From Lunularia cruciata (Eukaryota; Streptophyta; Marchantiopsida; Lunulariales; Lunulariaceae): DNA of 64,000 nucleotides. The notes below the pieces were generated by a model. It searched no databases and was not told the origin of the DNA. It worked only from the letters and a program-made list of their open reading frames with translations. Positions 11,739-22,746 of the stretch are shown piece after piece. How positions within the stretch are numbered: the stretch's first letter is position 1; each line of letters starts with the position of its first letter. The DNA is taken from positions 31,992,001-32,056,000 of the forward strand of contig OX419760.1 of NCBI GenBank assembly GCA_948567375.1, in the 5' to 3' direction. The position numbers and the translations under genes are program-made.

Positions 11739-12830
11739 CTAGATCTTCCTATAATCAGCATCTACATAGCCAATAAGTGATTTGGCATTGTAAGATTTAG
11801 CATCAAACACAAGGCCAAAATTCAACATACCCTTGAGATATTTGAGGATCCACTTCACAGCTTCCCAATGTATCCTCATTGGATTTGACATGTATCTGCT
11901 AGTCTTGCCCATAGCTAGAGCAATGTCAAGCCTAGTGCAAATCATCAAAAACATGAGACTTCCCATTGCCTTGTCGTAGGGGATCTTGGACATCAAACCT
12001 TTTTCCATTGCATCTATTGGACAAAGAGCTGATGAAAGCTTGAAGTGAGGAGCTAAAGGAGTACTCATAGACTTGCAATTCTCCATGTCAAATCTCACGA
12101 TTACCTTTCTAGCATACTTCCCTTGGATTAACCACATCTTCCCATACTCCAAGTTTCTTTGGATCTCCATCCCCAAAATCCTCCTTGTTGTACCAAGATC
12201 TTTCATTCTAAACTCAAAACTCAAGAGAGCTTTGACCTTATCAACATCAGATCTATTCCTAGCTGCAATAAGCATATCATCCACATAAAGTACTAGAATA
12301 ATGAAGCCAAAGAATTCATTACTCACCTTTTTCATGTATACATAGGGATCAAACACACTCCATTTAAATCCTTATGACCTCATAAAATCATCAAACCATT
12401 TGTTCCATTTTCTAAGGGCTTGCTTCAATCCATATAAGGATTTTAGCAACCTGCAAACTATATGCTCTTGGCTTTTCTTCACAAAGCCCATAGGTTGTCT
12501 CATGAAGATCACCACATCTAAATTGCCATAGAGGAAAGTAGTGACAACATCCAATTTGATCTAAGATAAGACCAAAGAAAATCACAAGTACACAAAATAA
12601 GCAAATAGTGGCATACTTAGCAACTAGAGAGTAGATCTCATTGTAATCCATACCTTTTTCTTGTGTGAAGCCCTTGGCCACCAACTTGGCCTTGTAAATC
12701 TTCTTTTCTCCACTAGTGGGGCTATCTTTTGGTTTGTAAACCCACTTATTGTCCACCAGTTGTTGATATTTTGGAAGCTTCACTAACTCCCAAGTCTTGT
12801 TGTAAATCAATGCTTGCATCTCTCTCTACA
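11739..12830 (-). pseudogene. Reverse transcriptase of copia element
   Basis: The N-terminal part (12,412-12,819) shows NKTWELVKLP, KWVYKPK and KLVAKGFTQEKG. The palm (11,739-12,356) carries the catalytic YVDD at 12,276-12,287 and later SLIGYVDADY, the start of RNase H. Three frames cover the domain, so at least two frameshifts are present, plus stops near 12,360 and 12,560. Confidence 0.9.
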
Positions 12831-13321
12831 TTGCTGCATTTCACTCAAGCTTTCTTATCTAAGCTAGAGCCTCATTGTATGAAGAAGGTTCCACTTCTTC
12901 CAAGATCAAAGCCATACCATCATCATCATCAAGAAAGATATCCTTATCTCCTAATTGTGTTGAATCAGCCCATTATTCAAGAGCACAAATAGAGTGTCCA
13001 GATGTCCTCCTTATTGATGACTATGCTTGATCTTCTTGTGTTGACAAGTGTTGAGGTTCACCAGTCTCCTCACGCCCTTGTAATTCCTCAATTTGGGGAA
13101 CTTGCTTCTCTATGGGATTGCCTCCTTGTGACTCATCATGAAAACCATCGTAATTAATCTCCTCCTCAACAATATTTAAAAAGATTTTCCCTTGTCAGTA
13201 TGAGAAGTGGGAGATTTCTCCCCCTCAGTCAATGATCTAGACTCATTGAACAAAACATCTCTCTTGACAATCATTTTACAAGTGGGGGAATCCACAACCT
13301 ATAACCCTTCTTCACACAACT

Positions 13322-14228
13322 CTAGTAGCCAAGAAATACACATTTCTTGGAAGTAAGATCCAGCTTAGATCTAGTGTCCTTGGGTATGAGAGGATATGCA
13401 TTACATCCTAAGACTATCAAAAGATTGTAATCTACAAGCCATCCGTACCTCATCTCAAATGGTGTCATGTCATGAATTGCATTGGAAGGAGATAGATTTA
13501 CTAAGTAAGCTATAATATTGACAACTTCACATGTGATAAACCAGATTGGCTCAACATACTCCTCATTTGCTCCAATAGTGTTCAATTGAGCTGCTTAGCA
13601 ACACCATTCTGCTATGGAGTATATATTGTATATATTATATATGGAGTATATATTATAGGCAGATGGTGCATTATCCCCTCTTGTTGACAATAAACCTCAA
13701 ATTCTATAAAAGTGTATTACCTACCATTATTTGATCACAAAAATATCACTTTCTTACCATTCTGAGTCTCAACTTGGGCTTTCCACTTCTTGAAAGTGAC
13801 AAAGACCTTAGACTTATGATGTAGGAAATAAATCCATACAAACCTCAAAAAATCATCAATGAAAGATACATAGTATAACTTTCCAGAATGTGAGGGCGTA
13901 GAGGATGGGCCCCATACATCACTATGTATATAGTCAAGAATTTCTTTGGAACTATGAGTTCCAATGACAAAAGCAGTACAATGTTGCTCCCCTAGTACAC
14001 AATGCTCACAGAATTTTCTAAACTACTAGACCGTAGTGTAGAAATAACACCTTTCTTGCAAAGAATAGACATGCTCCTCTCACTAATGTGACCTAACCTT
14101 GAATGCCACAAGTAGTCAATCATATCATGAGATCTAGTAGCATAAGCTTCTCCACAAATAATGTTGCCCTTTAGCACATAAAGATTCTTGTGCCTATTTC
14201 CCTTCAAGATGACTCTTCTCCTAACCAT
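13322..14228 (-). pseudogene. Integrase of copia element
   Basis: The N-terminal zinc region at 13,992-14,228 has YLWHSRLGHIS, and the C-terminal part at 13,322-13,585 has FEMRYGW and KLDLTSKKCVFLGY. The catalytic core between (13,590-13,990) is broken by stops. Its position upstream of RT confirms the copia order. Confidence 0.87.
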
Positions 14229-14479
14229 GACTCAAAGTACACCATCAACTACTTCCCATTGATGACTACTTGTGTCTAACATGCCAAGAGATATCAAGTT
14301 CTTCCTCATGTCAAGGATATTCTTAAGATTAGTCAATTTTTTCACAAGACCATCAAACATTTGAGTCTTAATAGTTCCAATGCCTACAATTCAATAGGGG
14401 TGATCATTCCCCATCACTAAACCATTTGATATTGAGTAAGAACCAAAGAACTCTCTTTTGTAACACATAGGGTATGAAC

Positions 14480-15480
14480 AAGCACAATCTAGAATCCATT
14501 CATCCACTCTTCATTGAAATGAAGTGCAAAGGGCATACCATTGTCACCATAAAGCATAGTCGTCATCAAGCAAGTTGTCCTCTTCTTCTTCCTTGTTATT
14601 TTTTGCCATATTTTCTAAAGAAAGCTCAACTACTTTGCCATAACAATCTCTCTTGAGGTGACCAACTTTGCCACACTTCCAACAAAGCACGGTCTTATGG
14701 TCTTAGGATCTCTCCCTAGACCAAGATCTCGTCTTAAAATCTCTACTCCTCACCATCTATCCGCTTTTGAGTCCTTCCACAATTGACATTCAACACTATT
14801 CCTAAAGGAATCAAGGGTTGAGGAGGTAACATCATCTTCTGTTGAAGATCATATGTTAATAGAGCACTGACCACCTCATTGTAGGTGATGGTCTTCCTAT
14901 CATGGAGTAGTAACACCTATGATAAGGATTGGTAGGATGTAAGGAGAGAACTCAACAGGTGGAGAACCTTTTGCTCATCACTCAAGTCCTCTCCAAGATT
15001 CTGCAAGCCCACAACAAGATCATTGAAGGCATCAATATGATCTTGTCTCTTGGTCCCATTGTCTTTCACCTTGAAGTTCATCAGCTTCAAGGATGTGTAG
15101 AGACGATTTGATAACTCTTTTTGATGTTACTTCTATTGTAGCTCATCAAAAAGTGTAATGCAATCCTTATACTCACCCAATTTCTTTATGACATGTGGCT
15201 ATAGGTGTAAAACCATTATTTGTACAACTATCTCATGCATGCTGTTCCAATCATCTCTGACACCAAATTGGTCTTGGGTCTTAGCAATTTCCCAAAACCA
15301 TTGGCTTTTACCTAATGCTCCCACAAGAGATAATCAAAGCATCCATTGTACTTGGCAATGTCAAATTTGGCACCTCTAGTCTTCATGACTACCATCTCCA
15401 AACTTGCAGCTCCAAGCTTGTCCTCAAATGTGATGCACTTGTGAAGGTGGATCTCTTGTTGACAATGATGACTTGACTTA
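14480..15480 (-). pseudogene. gag of copia element with CCHC zinc knuckle
   Basis: The start region near 15,380 has KFDIAKYNG, typical of copia capsid N-termini. The zinc knuckle CWKCGKVGHLKRDC is intact near 14,650-14,690. Frames are interrupted several times. Confidence 0.82.
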
Positions 15481-17424
15481 CACTTCAATACCTTACAAGG
15501 TCTTTCTTGGATTTGTGAAAGTAGCCATAAAGAGACTTTTTCAAGAAGGGGCTCCCTTCTATGAGCAACTTTTGAAAGTAAAGCTCAACTTATCTTGGAG
15601 TCAACATGTTTTCAAAGCTCAATTGAAACTAGCTGAACCAAAATGGCTTGATATTGTAATACTTTTTTTTTCTAATTGGGCAATGGACAAACCAGCTTAG
15701 CTCTCATACACTTTACTATTGATTAGGGAAAATGACATCCTTCCCAATCTTATTGGATTGACAATTGTGAATCTATTTGGTTACAAGAATGGTATACATT
15801 AAACCTACATGTAACATGAACAGAATCACTAAGTCTGTCCAAAAGTAGGAGCTTGCTTGGCAAAGGAAAAATAGCTTTGCATCCCTACCTTTCCTAGGGA
15901 AGTATGCTATAGACTATGGTTGCTACCACTAGGTAAAAATTAAAGATCTATCATTGTCTCTCTTCTCTACCTTGAGACAAAACACACAAACATTTGTCCC
16001 AAAATGCTTGCAAATGTAAAATATAGAATGTAAACTCCCATTTGTCAAATATTTTTGCATTCTATAGCCAAAAAATCTAGCCAACTTCTTCTAAAACAAG
16101 AGACGTATACCTTTCTAGCAATTCTTGCAAAAGACTTCACTTTCACACCAAACAGTTTGTTGCTCATGCAATCTTTCCAACCTAAGACAAGAGCATCTAA
16201 ATTACACCTAAACTCCACCAACCTACTTCTTTATTCCTTTCTCCACATTCTCCTTCCAAGCAGCTCCTTTTTCCACATCCAAGAAAAGTCTAAACCATAG
16301 GCACTCTCTCACCCATGATGACAACAACACAATCTTTTGTCAGTCTATCTCTCGATCAAGTGAACAAAGGTCAAGGAAAAATCTTAACAAATAAAAAATT
16401 CACACTTCCTTTTTCCTTCCTTCCTTCCTTTCTTGTGTGTGGAATGAGAGTGAGTAATAGATGAGCACTATAAGTGTGTGAGAATTCTTGAAGTAGAAGG
16501 AGCAAGAATATCAACAAATAAAAAATGAGGAGAGGAGAAGGAAAGGTGATATTGTTAGCAAATAAAACTGCCTTCCTCCTTCCTTCACCAATAAAAGAAC
16601 AGCCCAGATCTGACCTAATTCTCAAAGTTGGATCACTCAATTGATGCGATGGTAGTCCTTTCTGCCAAAGTATCTCTTTGTTGGAGATTGAAGAACCCAT
16701 ATCAGCACTTCCTCTCTTCTCTAATCTTCCAAATCTTTGGTCATGATCCCTCTTTCCTTGGCTAGTCTTCAAGATGCCCAAGCTACCAATCCTCCTTCCA
16801 ACTCCAATTGGCCCAGCTTTGCTTTTGACTAAATGACAATAGATGGAAGATAGTACCGCCTGAACATGCACAAGTGCTTTCTCTCTAGACTACCAAAATG
16901 AAACCAAAGTACCTCAGCTTGTTGAAAAGGCCACACAAAGGGGACTTGATCTAACAAATAGCTTAAAAAATCCTTAGTGTGGACCACTTTATGGCCTCTG
17001 ATAGGATCACCGCTTCTCTTCTGCAGATGACAAAAAAGCAACAATCCCTTTTCTTGCTCTTAGAGCAACAAGAGACTTTTCTTCTCAATCGTTGTTTCCC
17101 CAGTCATAGATTGCTAAGATCAAGATCTCCAATACTAGCTCTGCTTTCAAAAGCTTAGGTGAGAATAATAGATCTGTTCTTCCTCTCTTTCAGGTCCTCA
17201 ACAACCATAGCCTTTGCCTCCTTTGATCACTAATCAGTCAAGAAATCAATGCTCGACAAACAATGCCAATTTTCTCAACAACAACACCATCTTGGCCAAC
17301 AACCGCACAAATTTTGTCTTTGACAACTAGTATTACATAAAATTTCCAACAACAATGGATTATTTTCCATTGACTCCATCGGGGGAAATCCTACAACATT
17401 GCACATTGTCAATTGATTCACTCT
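15481..17424 (-). other. Long leader between PBS and gag of copia element
   Basis: About 1.9 kb with no recognisable retroelement domain. It includes a CCTT-rich run near 16,405-16,435 and one 166-codon open frame (16,371-16,871) without any family motif I recognise. A leader of this length is atypical for a 6.8-kb copia element; it may be acquired sequence. Confidence 0.5.
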
Positions 17425-17435
17425 AATACCAATTA
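17421..17435 (-). promoter_or_regulatory. Primer-binding site of copia element
   Basis: Immediately inside the 5' LTR the minus strand reads TTGGTATTAGAGTG, close to the initiator-tRNA-Met complement TGGTATCAGAGC usual in plant copia elements, with C-to-T decay. Confidence 0.8.
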
Positions 17436-17670
17436 TGTGTCCAATACAATAATACACAAGTTATGCATGCACTATGGTCTACACAAGAAAATATGTAGTT
17501 CACCTCATTGAGGCTACATCCATGGAACACACAATTAACATTAATAATGATCAAACTAGTGTGTCATTGAGAGCTTCTACTAGCTTGCACATATAGTAGT
17601 TAAGCCCTAGAACTAAATGATCACAATTAGACTAACTCAAGTTACTCAAGACCTAAGTTAACTCCTCATA
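17436..17670 (-). repeat. 5' LTR of copia element
   Basis: 235 bases, same length and orientation as the LTR at 10,885-11,119, followed outward by the duplicated GGTGG. Confidence 0.9.
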
Positions 17671-17815
17671 GGTGGATCTAGTGGAGGTGCACTAGTTGGA
17701 GATAGTGCTACTACAAGTGGACATACCATTATAGGAAGTGGCATAGTATCATGGCTTAATCCCATGTTGGAGTTCTTTTAGTGTTTGAGGCAAAACTACC
17801 AAGGAGTGTGGATTA
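17671..17815 (+). pseudogene. Middle piece of gag, element 2
   Basis: A 145-base piece of element 2 gag stranded between the copia element and element 3. It begins GGTGGATCTAGTGG and matches the element 1 gag near 7,140-7,240 in opposite orientation. It ends at the GGATT copy of the element 3 duplication. Confidence 0.85.
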
Positions 17816-18486
17816 TGAGCCAGCCTATCTTTCACTCAAGTTGAACCTCTAATGGCTATTATGGTAGTGCACCTTGGACTAAGAAGGCAAGAAATCTAAA
17901 CTCCATCATACTCCTCCAAGGCTAAATCCAAGACTCAAATCATTGCTCACTAAAGAACTCAATGAGAGAGAGATAGTTGCAAATGAAAGGATGATGAGTA
18001 TCTCTTCACCTAGTTTATATACTTGTGAAATAGTTATGCACCAAAGTTACTAATTACTAGAGTAACTCAAGTTATTAGGCTAAAGTCAAATAAAGTCAAA
18101 AGTCTAAAAAAATATCCATACTCATAGGAATATTCTCTTAAGCATGTGGTCTTATCTTGACCCAACCACTAAGTCAAGGATTCCTTCACATGGGCTTTCC
18201 TTAGATGATAGAAGAATCCAAAACAAAAAGGCTTATGGGTCCAATTCTTTCCTCAAAGCAAACACTTAGAAATAATATAAATTCAATACACTAGAATCCA
18301 AAATAGTGGTGCTCATCTTTTGCACTTCCTCTAAAGTAAGGTCTCCTTTTTTTAGCTATGACTAACTTTAGCTAATCATGACTAATGTAGAACCATCTTT
18401 TATTTCTATATGATTATCTCTCTCAAATACTTATAATACCAAACTAAATATCATAGTAGCAAATATATGCACAAATGGGTGTTATA
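17816..18486 (-). repeat. 3' LTR of element 3
   Basis: About 671 bases, matching 29,801-30,486 throughout with scattered transitions and short indels. A purine tract CTAGGGTAAA lies just inside on the minus strand. Confidence 0.9.
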
Positions 18487-18689
18487 TTTACCCTAGACTA
18501 AGATTTCACTTTGTCCTCAAAGTGAAGGTTTCTCTATCTTCTATGATACATCTTCAACTTATCATGGTTAATCCTATCAAAGTGTCTTCCTCCCAACTCC
18601 TTGAGATCATAGATGTAATTATCTTACACCTTCTCCACTACAAAAGGTCCAAAGTACTTAGGCAAACTCTATCGGGGCTTAGCTCCATG

Positions 18690-19370
18690 TTGCCTTTTTT
18701 GTCTCTCCCTTGTACAACTTGAAGGGGTCTTCCCATCCTTCATTTTTCCTACGCGGTCGCATTTCTTGCTTAGGCAAAAACTTCATTTTCACTCTCTTGA
18801 ATCAAATAGAATCAAACAACATTACCCAATGAACTTCTTTGAAGAGCTCCACCTTCTTCTTGCCTTGCCTCTTGTCAAAGCTCTACTTTTCTTTCCTTTG
18901 GGCTTGCTCCCCTCAAACCATAGCAATTGCTCTTGCCTCCTCTAATTCCATGAGTTGATCCTTCCTTGACTTCTATGCATCACTTCCTTGTGCATTCTTC
19001 AATCTCCTATGAATGCTTTGGAAGGTAGGAAGATCAAAGTGAATAGGTAAGGTAAACCCAATACCATATACCAAATGAAATGGAGAATATATGATGGAAG
19101 TCTTCATGGTTATCCTATAATCCTACAAAATTGCATGAATCCTCTTGTCCCAATGATTTTTAGTCCCTTCCATTTCTGCATTTTTGACCAATATCATGCA
19201 CAAGGTCTGATTGGTTCCCTTTGCTAAGCCATTGGAATTTGGCTTCTAGGATATAATTAATCTCTGTGTGATAGAGGAATATTGTAACATGGTGTAGTGA
19301 TGCTCCTTGTAAACTCTCCTTCTCTGTCAAAAATCAACTCTAAAGGGCATCCAAACCTAGTGATAATGTG
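18690..19370 (-). pseudogene. Integrase fragment of element 3
   Basis: The segment ITRFGCPLELIFDREGEFTR (about 19,285-19,365) is the second-Asp region of a Ty3/gypsy integrase. The C-terminal GWEDPFKLYKG segment lies near 18,720. The N-terminal zinc region and first Asp are missing, because the frame joins straight from protease. Confidence 0.8.
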
Positions 19371-19660
19371 TTCATAAAGAAATCTCCCAAGAAGAAAATT
19401 GTAATTTGAGTCCTTCAAGACTTGGAAAGTCATGAGATTTTGAACTCCCATAACTAAAACTATCACCTTATCCATCATCCCTACTGGTTGAACTTGTTGC
19501 ATGTTTGCCATGCTAACCACAAATGTTGAAGGTCTAGAGGGTCTCGTACCCAACTTCTTCATCAACCCTGGACATGGCATTCACTACAGATCCTCCATCA
19601 ACAAGTGCATCCTTGATGTTGTGATCATTCACTCTCACATCAAACTTGGAGGTATATTAA
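19371..19660 (-). pseudogene. Retropepsin of element 3
   Basis: The active-site region reads ALVDGGSVVNAMSRVDEEVG around 19,565-19,625 (two frames, one frameshift), followed by PSTFVVSMANMQQ and FLLGR, the usual flap-to-end order of plant gypsy proteases. Immediately after GRFLY comes integrase, which marks the deletion junction near 19,370-19,385. Confidence 0.8.
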
Positions 19661-21540
19661 CAAACCTCCCATGGTGTTGGTTTAGTATCCACCACTCCCA
19701 TTGATATTGGAGCTTTTGCTTTCTTCTTCCTCTTGCTCCTTGTAGAACTCAAACCACCTTTAAGCTCCTTTCTCAAAGTAGGATTCAAAGCAATCAGTTG
19801 ATCCATTGTGATTTTAGCCTTGTGATTACCAACATCCTCTAGCAAAGTATAACTCCATTGCTGCTTTGAGATCAAGAAGTCATCCATCCCCAACTTCTTC
19901 CTTGGAGTCTTTGTTGTTGATGGTATTGAGGTGGTAGTACAAGTGCTCCTAGTAGGCATAGGAGTATCCTTGCTAGGAGAAATCCTTGAGAAGTGTACAT
20001 CCTCTGCAAAATAAACTCTCTTCTTCTCTTGCCAAAAGCTCCAAATTCACACCTTTGGAGTTTGTGCACTCCTCCTTCTTGTACTTGCTTTCAACCAAAT
20101 CTATAGATACTATTCCCTTACCTTTTTTTGGATTAGTAGCCACACTACCTCTCTCTTTCCCTCTATTGGCTCTCTTATAACCCCTTCCTCCATAGTAAGT
20201 GGAATTTGGACAATTCTTTTGAATGTGACTTCTTCCTCCATAACCAAAAAAAAATTCTATCCTTGAAATTGTTGGTAGGTTGGTCTCCTCTATATGGATA
20301 GCTTCCATAACTCCTAGGTCCTCTTCCCACATTCTGATCCACCTCTCTCTTCTCCCATAATTACTTCTCCCATTGATCTTGAGATTTGCATGTTGTTCTA
20401 CGATGGTTTGAAGTGGATCTTTTGGTAGAGGTACAAGAATTGGAGAAACTAATACTTGTGGTGCAACCCTTGCCACCAAAGTATCAAAAGTTACACAATA
20501 CTTGTAGCTTTGAGAAGGATGCGCAACCTCTTCACCACCAAATCACTTTCATCTCTTTCCAAACTCTCCTTCACACAAATTGCAATATTGATAACTTCAA
20601 TCTTAGAAGACGGTTTCTCATATCTCACCTTAATTCTAATCTATGGTCTCAATCCTCTCACAAAATTCTTGGTGAGCATTGATCTTATGCCAATCATAGT
20701 AGTCTCCACCTTATCTTCACTCTTCCTCAACACTATGCAAAATCTAAACTCTAACTTCTCTATTCTTTCTACATAGACTCTCACTTTCTCTCAATCTCCT
20801 TGTTTGAGGAAGGTAACCTCACTCATCAATCTCTCATAGTTCTCATTTGGAAGAAAGTTCTTAATGAGTGTTGAAGTTAAATTCTCCCAAGACTTTTCTT
20901 GCCCATCTCTCTTCTCTCTCTTTTGGTATTCTAACTTATACCATGTAAGTGTTACATCCTCAAAGAAATCCAATAATAATAAAGCCCACTCATTCTTCTT
21001 CCTCTCATCGTTTCCTATGCAAGCTCTCTTGAAGTCTCTCACAAAGATTTCCACATCTTCTCCATCCTTGCCAAAGAAAACCAAAAGTTTCTGCATCTTA
21101 ACTCATCACTATCTTTCCCTTTTCTCTCTTTTCTCTTGCTTTATAATTAATATAGTATATACATGACTAACACTATTTGAGAGTAATTCACTTTAGGAAA
21201 TACAAAAGATTCAGGTTGCTCCAAGATTTCTAAAGTAACACCAAATCCTAGAGTGCATATTAATTAACTCTTATGGATAGTTTATCCATAAGTTGAAAGA
21301 TTATCTCCATTACTAATCTTGAGAACTAACTGATGAAAGTGGTAGTTTCTCTATAGTTGTACTAGGACTCTCTCCAAGATCTTTCACCAAAGTCTCTAAA
21401 AGTGCTATTACTCTGCTACACTCATGTCCTTTTGGAAGCCCTTCCACTCCACAAACCTCATACAACTCTCTTGATCTTAGATCTTCTCCCTCTAAATCTT
21501 GGTGAAGAAGGTCCAACATGCAATCCCAAGTCAAGTAAAC
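19660..21540 (-). pseudogene. gag of element 3
   Basis: The capsid-like core at 20,791-21,096 has FFGKDGEDVEIFVRDFKRAC and WYKLEYQKRE. A knuckle-like stretch GYGGRSHIQKNC at about 20,200-20,250 has lost Cys ligands by transitions. Downstream is a Lys-rich linker. This is the longest relatively open part of element 3 and resembles plant Ty3/gypsy gag. Confidence 0.8.
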
Positions 21541-21912
21541 CTCTCCCTTCCCTCAATCTCTTGCTCTCAAAGGTCAATGGATATGAACTTGCCTTATGCT
21601 CCTTCTCTCCACATAAAAAACACTTAGAATCACACTTTCCTACAAGTAGTGAATTTTTTTGGATTCTCTTAACACTCTCTTCAAATTATATTCTAAATTT
21701 TCTTTTCCTCAAATCCACCCCAACCATCACCTCAAACCCTTGAGGAACCTTGTGTAAACTCAATTTCCACTCTTAGTGATCCTCCATGTTCCCAAGATGA
21801 ATTTAAACACTCAAACATGCTTTTGGTTGCTCTCACACTCCTCATGCATGAGATCTAAACTCTCTAGAATTGACACCCCTCCTCACAATGTCACTAAATT
21901 TTCTCAATTGGT

Positions 21913-22504
21913 TGTAATACTCCAAGGACAAGAGAACACCCCAAGAGAGAAAACATAGATTTCACACTCAATTATCCGATACCCCAAAGAAGCACCTTCT
22001 CTTTATTATATAGACACAAAGAAGATCTCTTCCAAGGAAGCTCCACCATAGGATTAGGTACATGGATAGGTGATTTTCAACAAGCTCCACCCTTAGATTA
22101 CTTGCTTGGATGGGTGACATGTCGGTCTTGGTCCCATCTAGTTGGTCAAATAGGCTTGACCAAGGGGAATCTTTTAGGGAATATTCTTGTGAGAATCTCA
22201 ACATCACATGGGTGAGGTACCATTGAAAAGCTCTTGGTGAGACAAACCAAGGGGGGGGGAAGGCTAGCCTTACTTTTTTTGGAGAGGGAGGAATTTGCAC
22301 ATTTTCAAGGCCTAATTTATTTGTTTAGGTCTCTAAAATTGCCTTTAAAGTTTTCAAGCCTACTTTGGCTTTTGCCCTATTATTAGAAGTAATTTTTGGT
22401 GATACCTTTGTATGATCTACTTAGTCCATCATGTATTACATCCTTCCAAATATTACCAAACCAAATTTCATCTCTAGATCATTTCTCTAACTATTGGTAT
22501 TACA
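21913..22504 (-). repeat. 3' LTR of element 4 (short form)
   Basis: 592 bases, starting TGTAATACC-like on the minus strand and ending GGAGTATTACA. It carries one copy of a roughly 150-base unit that is present twice in the 5' LTR and in the solo LTR. Confidence 0.9.
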
Positions 22505-22525
22505 AAACTCCTTCCTTTTAATACA
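22505..22525 (-). promoter_or_regulatory. Polypurine tract of element 4
   Basis: The minus strand reads AAAAGGAAGGAGTTT directly before the 3' LTR, the position and composition expected for the plus-strand primer. Confidence 0.75.
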
Positions 22526-22574
22526 CAACGTCCTTGTTGTGAAACAGTTGCTCAAAAGATTTCACTAGCACATG

Positions 22575-22715
22575 CAAGGGTCAAGTTGGCTGCTTGCTTC
22601 CATGTTGCCTCTTACAAGGGTACCCTTTCCAATGTATTAAGTATTCCACACGCAGATGGCAAGTACCCCAAATGCGTTTAACTTCATACTCCTTTGTGTC
22701 ATCAATGACAAGGTC
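22575..22715 (-). pseudogene. Chromodomain at the C-terminus of element 4 pol
   Basis: The minus-strand frame reads YEVKRI, then HLRVEYLIHWKGYP, the conserved core of a chromodomain that binds methylated histone tails and guides chromovirus integration. The following residues are frameshifted or decayed. It lies directly after the integrase C-terminal region (22,747-22,950). Confidence 0.85.
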
Positions 22716-22746
22716 AAATTTCCCTTAAGGAAGGAAATTTTTTGTG

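Larger units (their letters stand above)
10885..17670 (-). mobile_element. Complete Ty1/copia element with both LTRs
   Basis: 6,786 bases, flanked by the duplication GGTGG (10,880-10,884 and 17,671-17,675). Minus-strand order is 5' LTR, primer-binding site, an unusually long leader, gag with zinc knuckle, integrase, RT, RNase H, polypurine tract, 3' LTR. Integrase before RT is diagnostic for Ty1/copia. Stops and frameshifts make it non-functional. It lies in gag of element 2 and is therefore younger than that insertion. Confidence 0.93.

Noticed and set aside
16371-16871. 166-codon open frame in the copia leader
   Set aside because: No recognisable motif and inside a decayed element; could be chance in low-complexity sequence.
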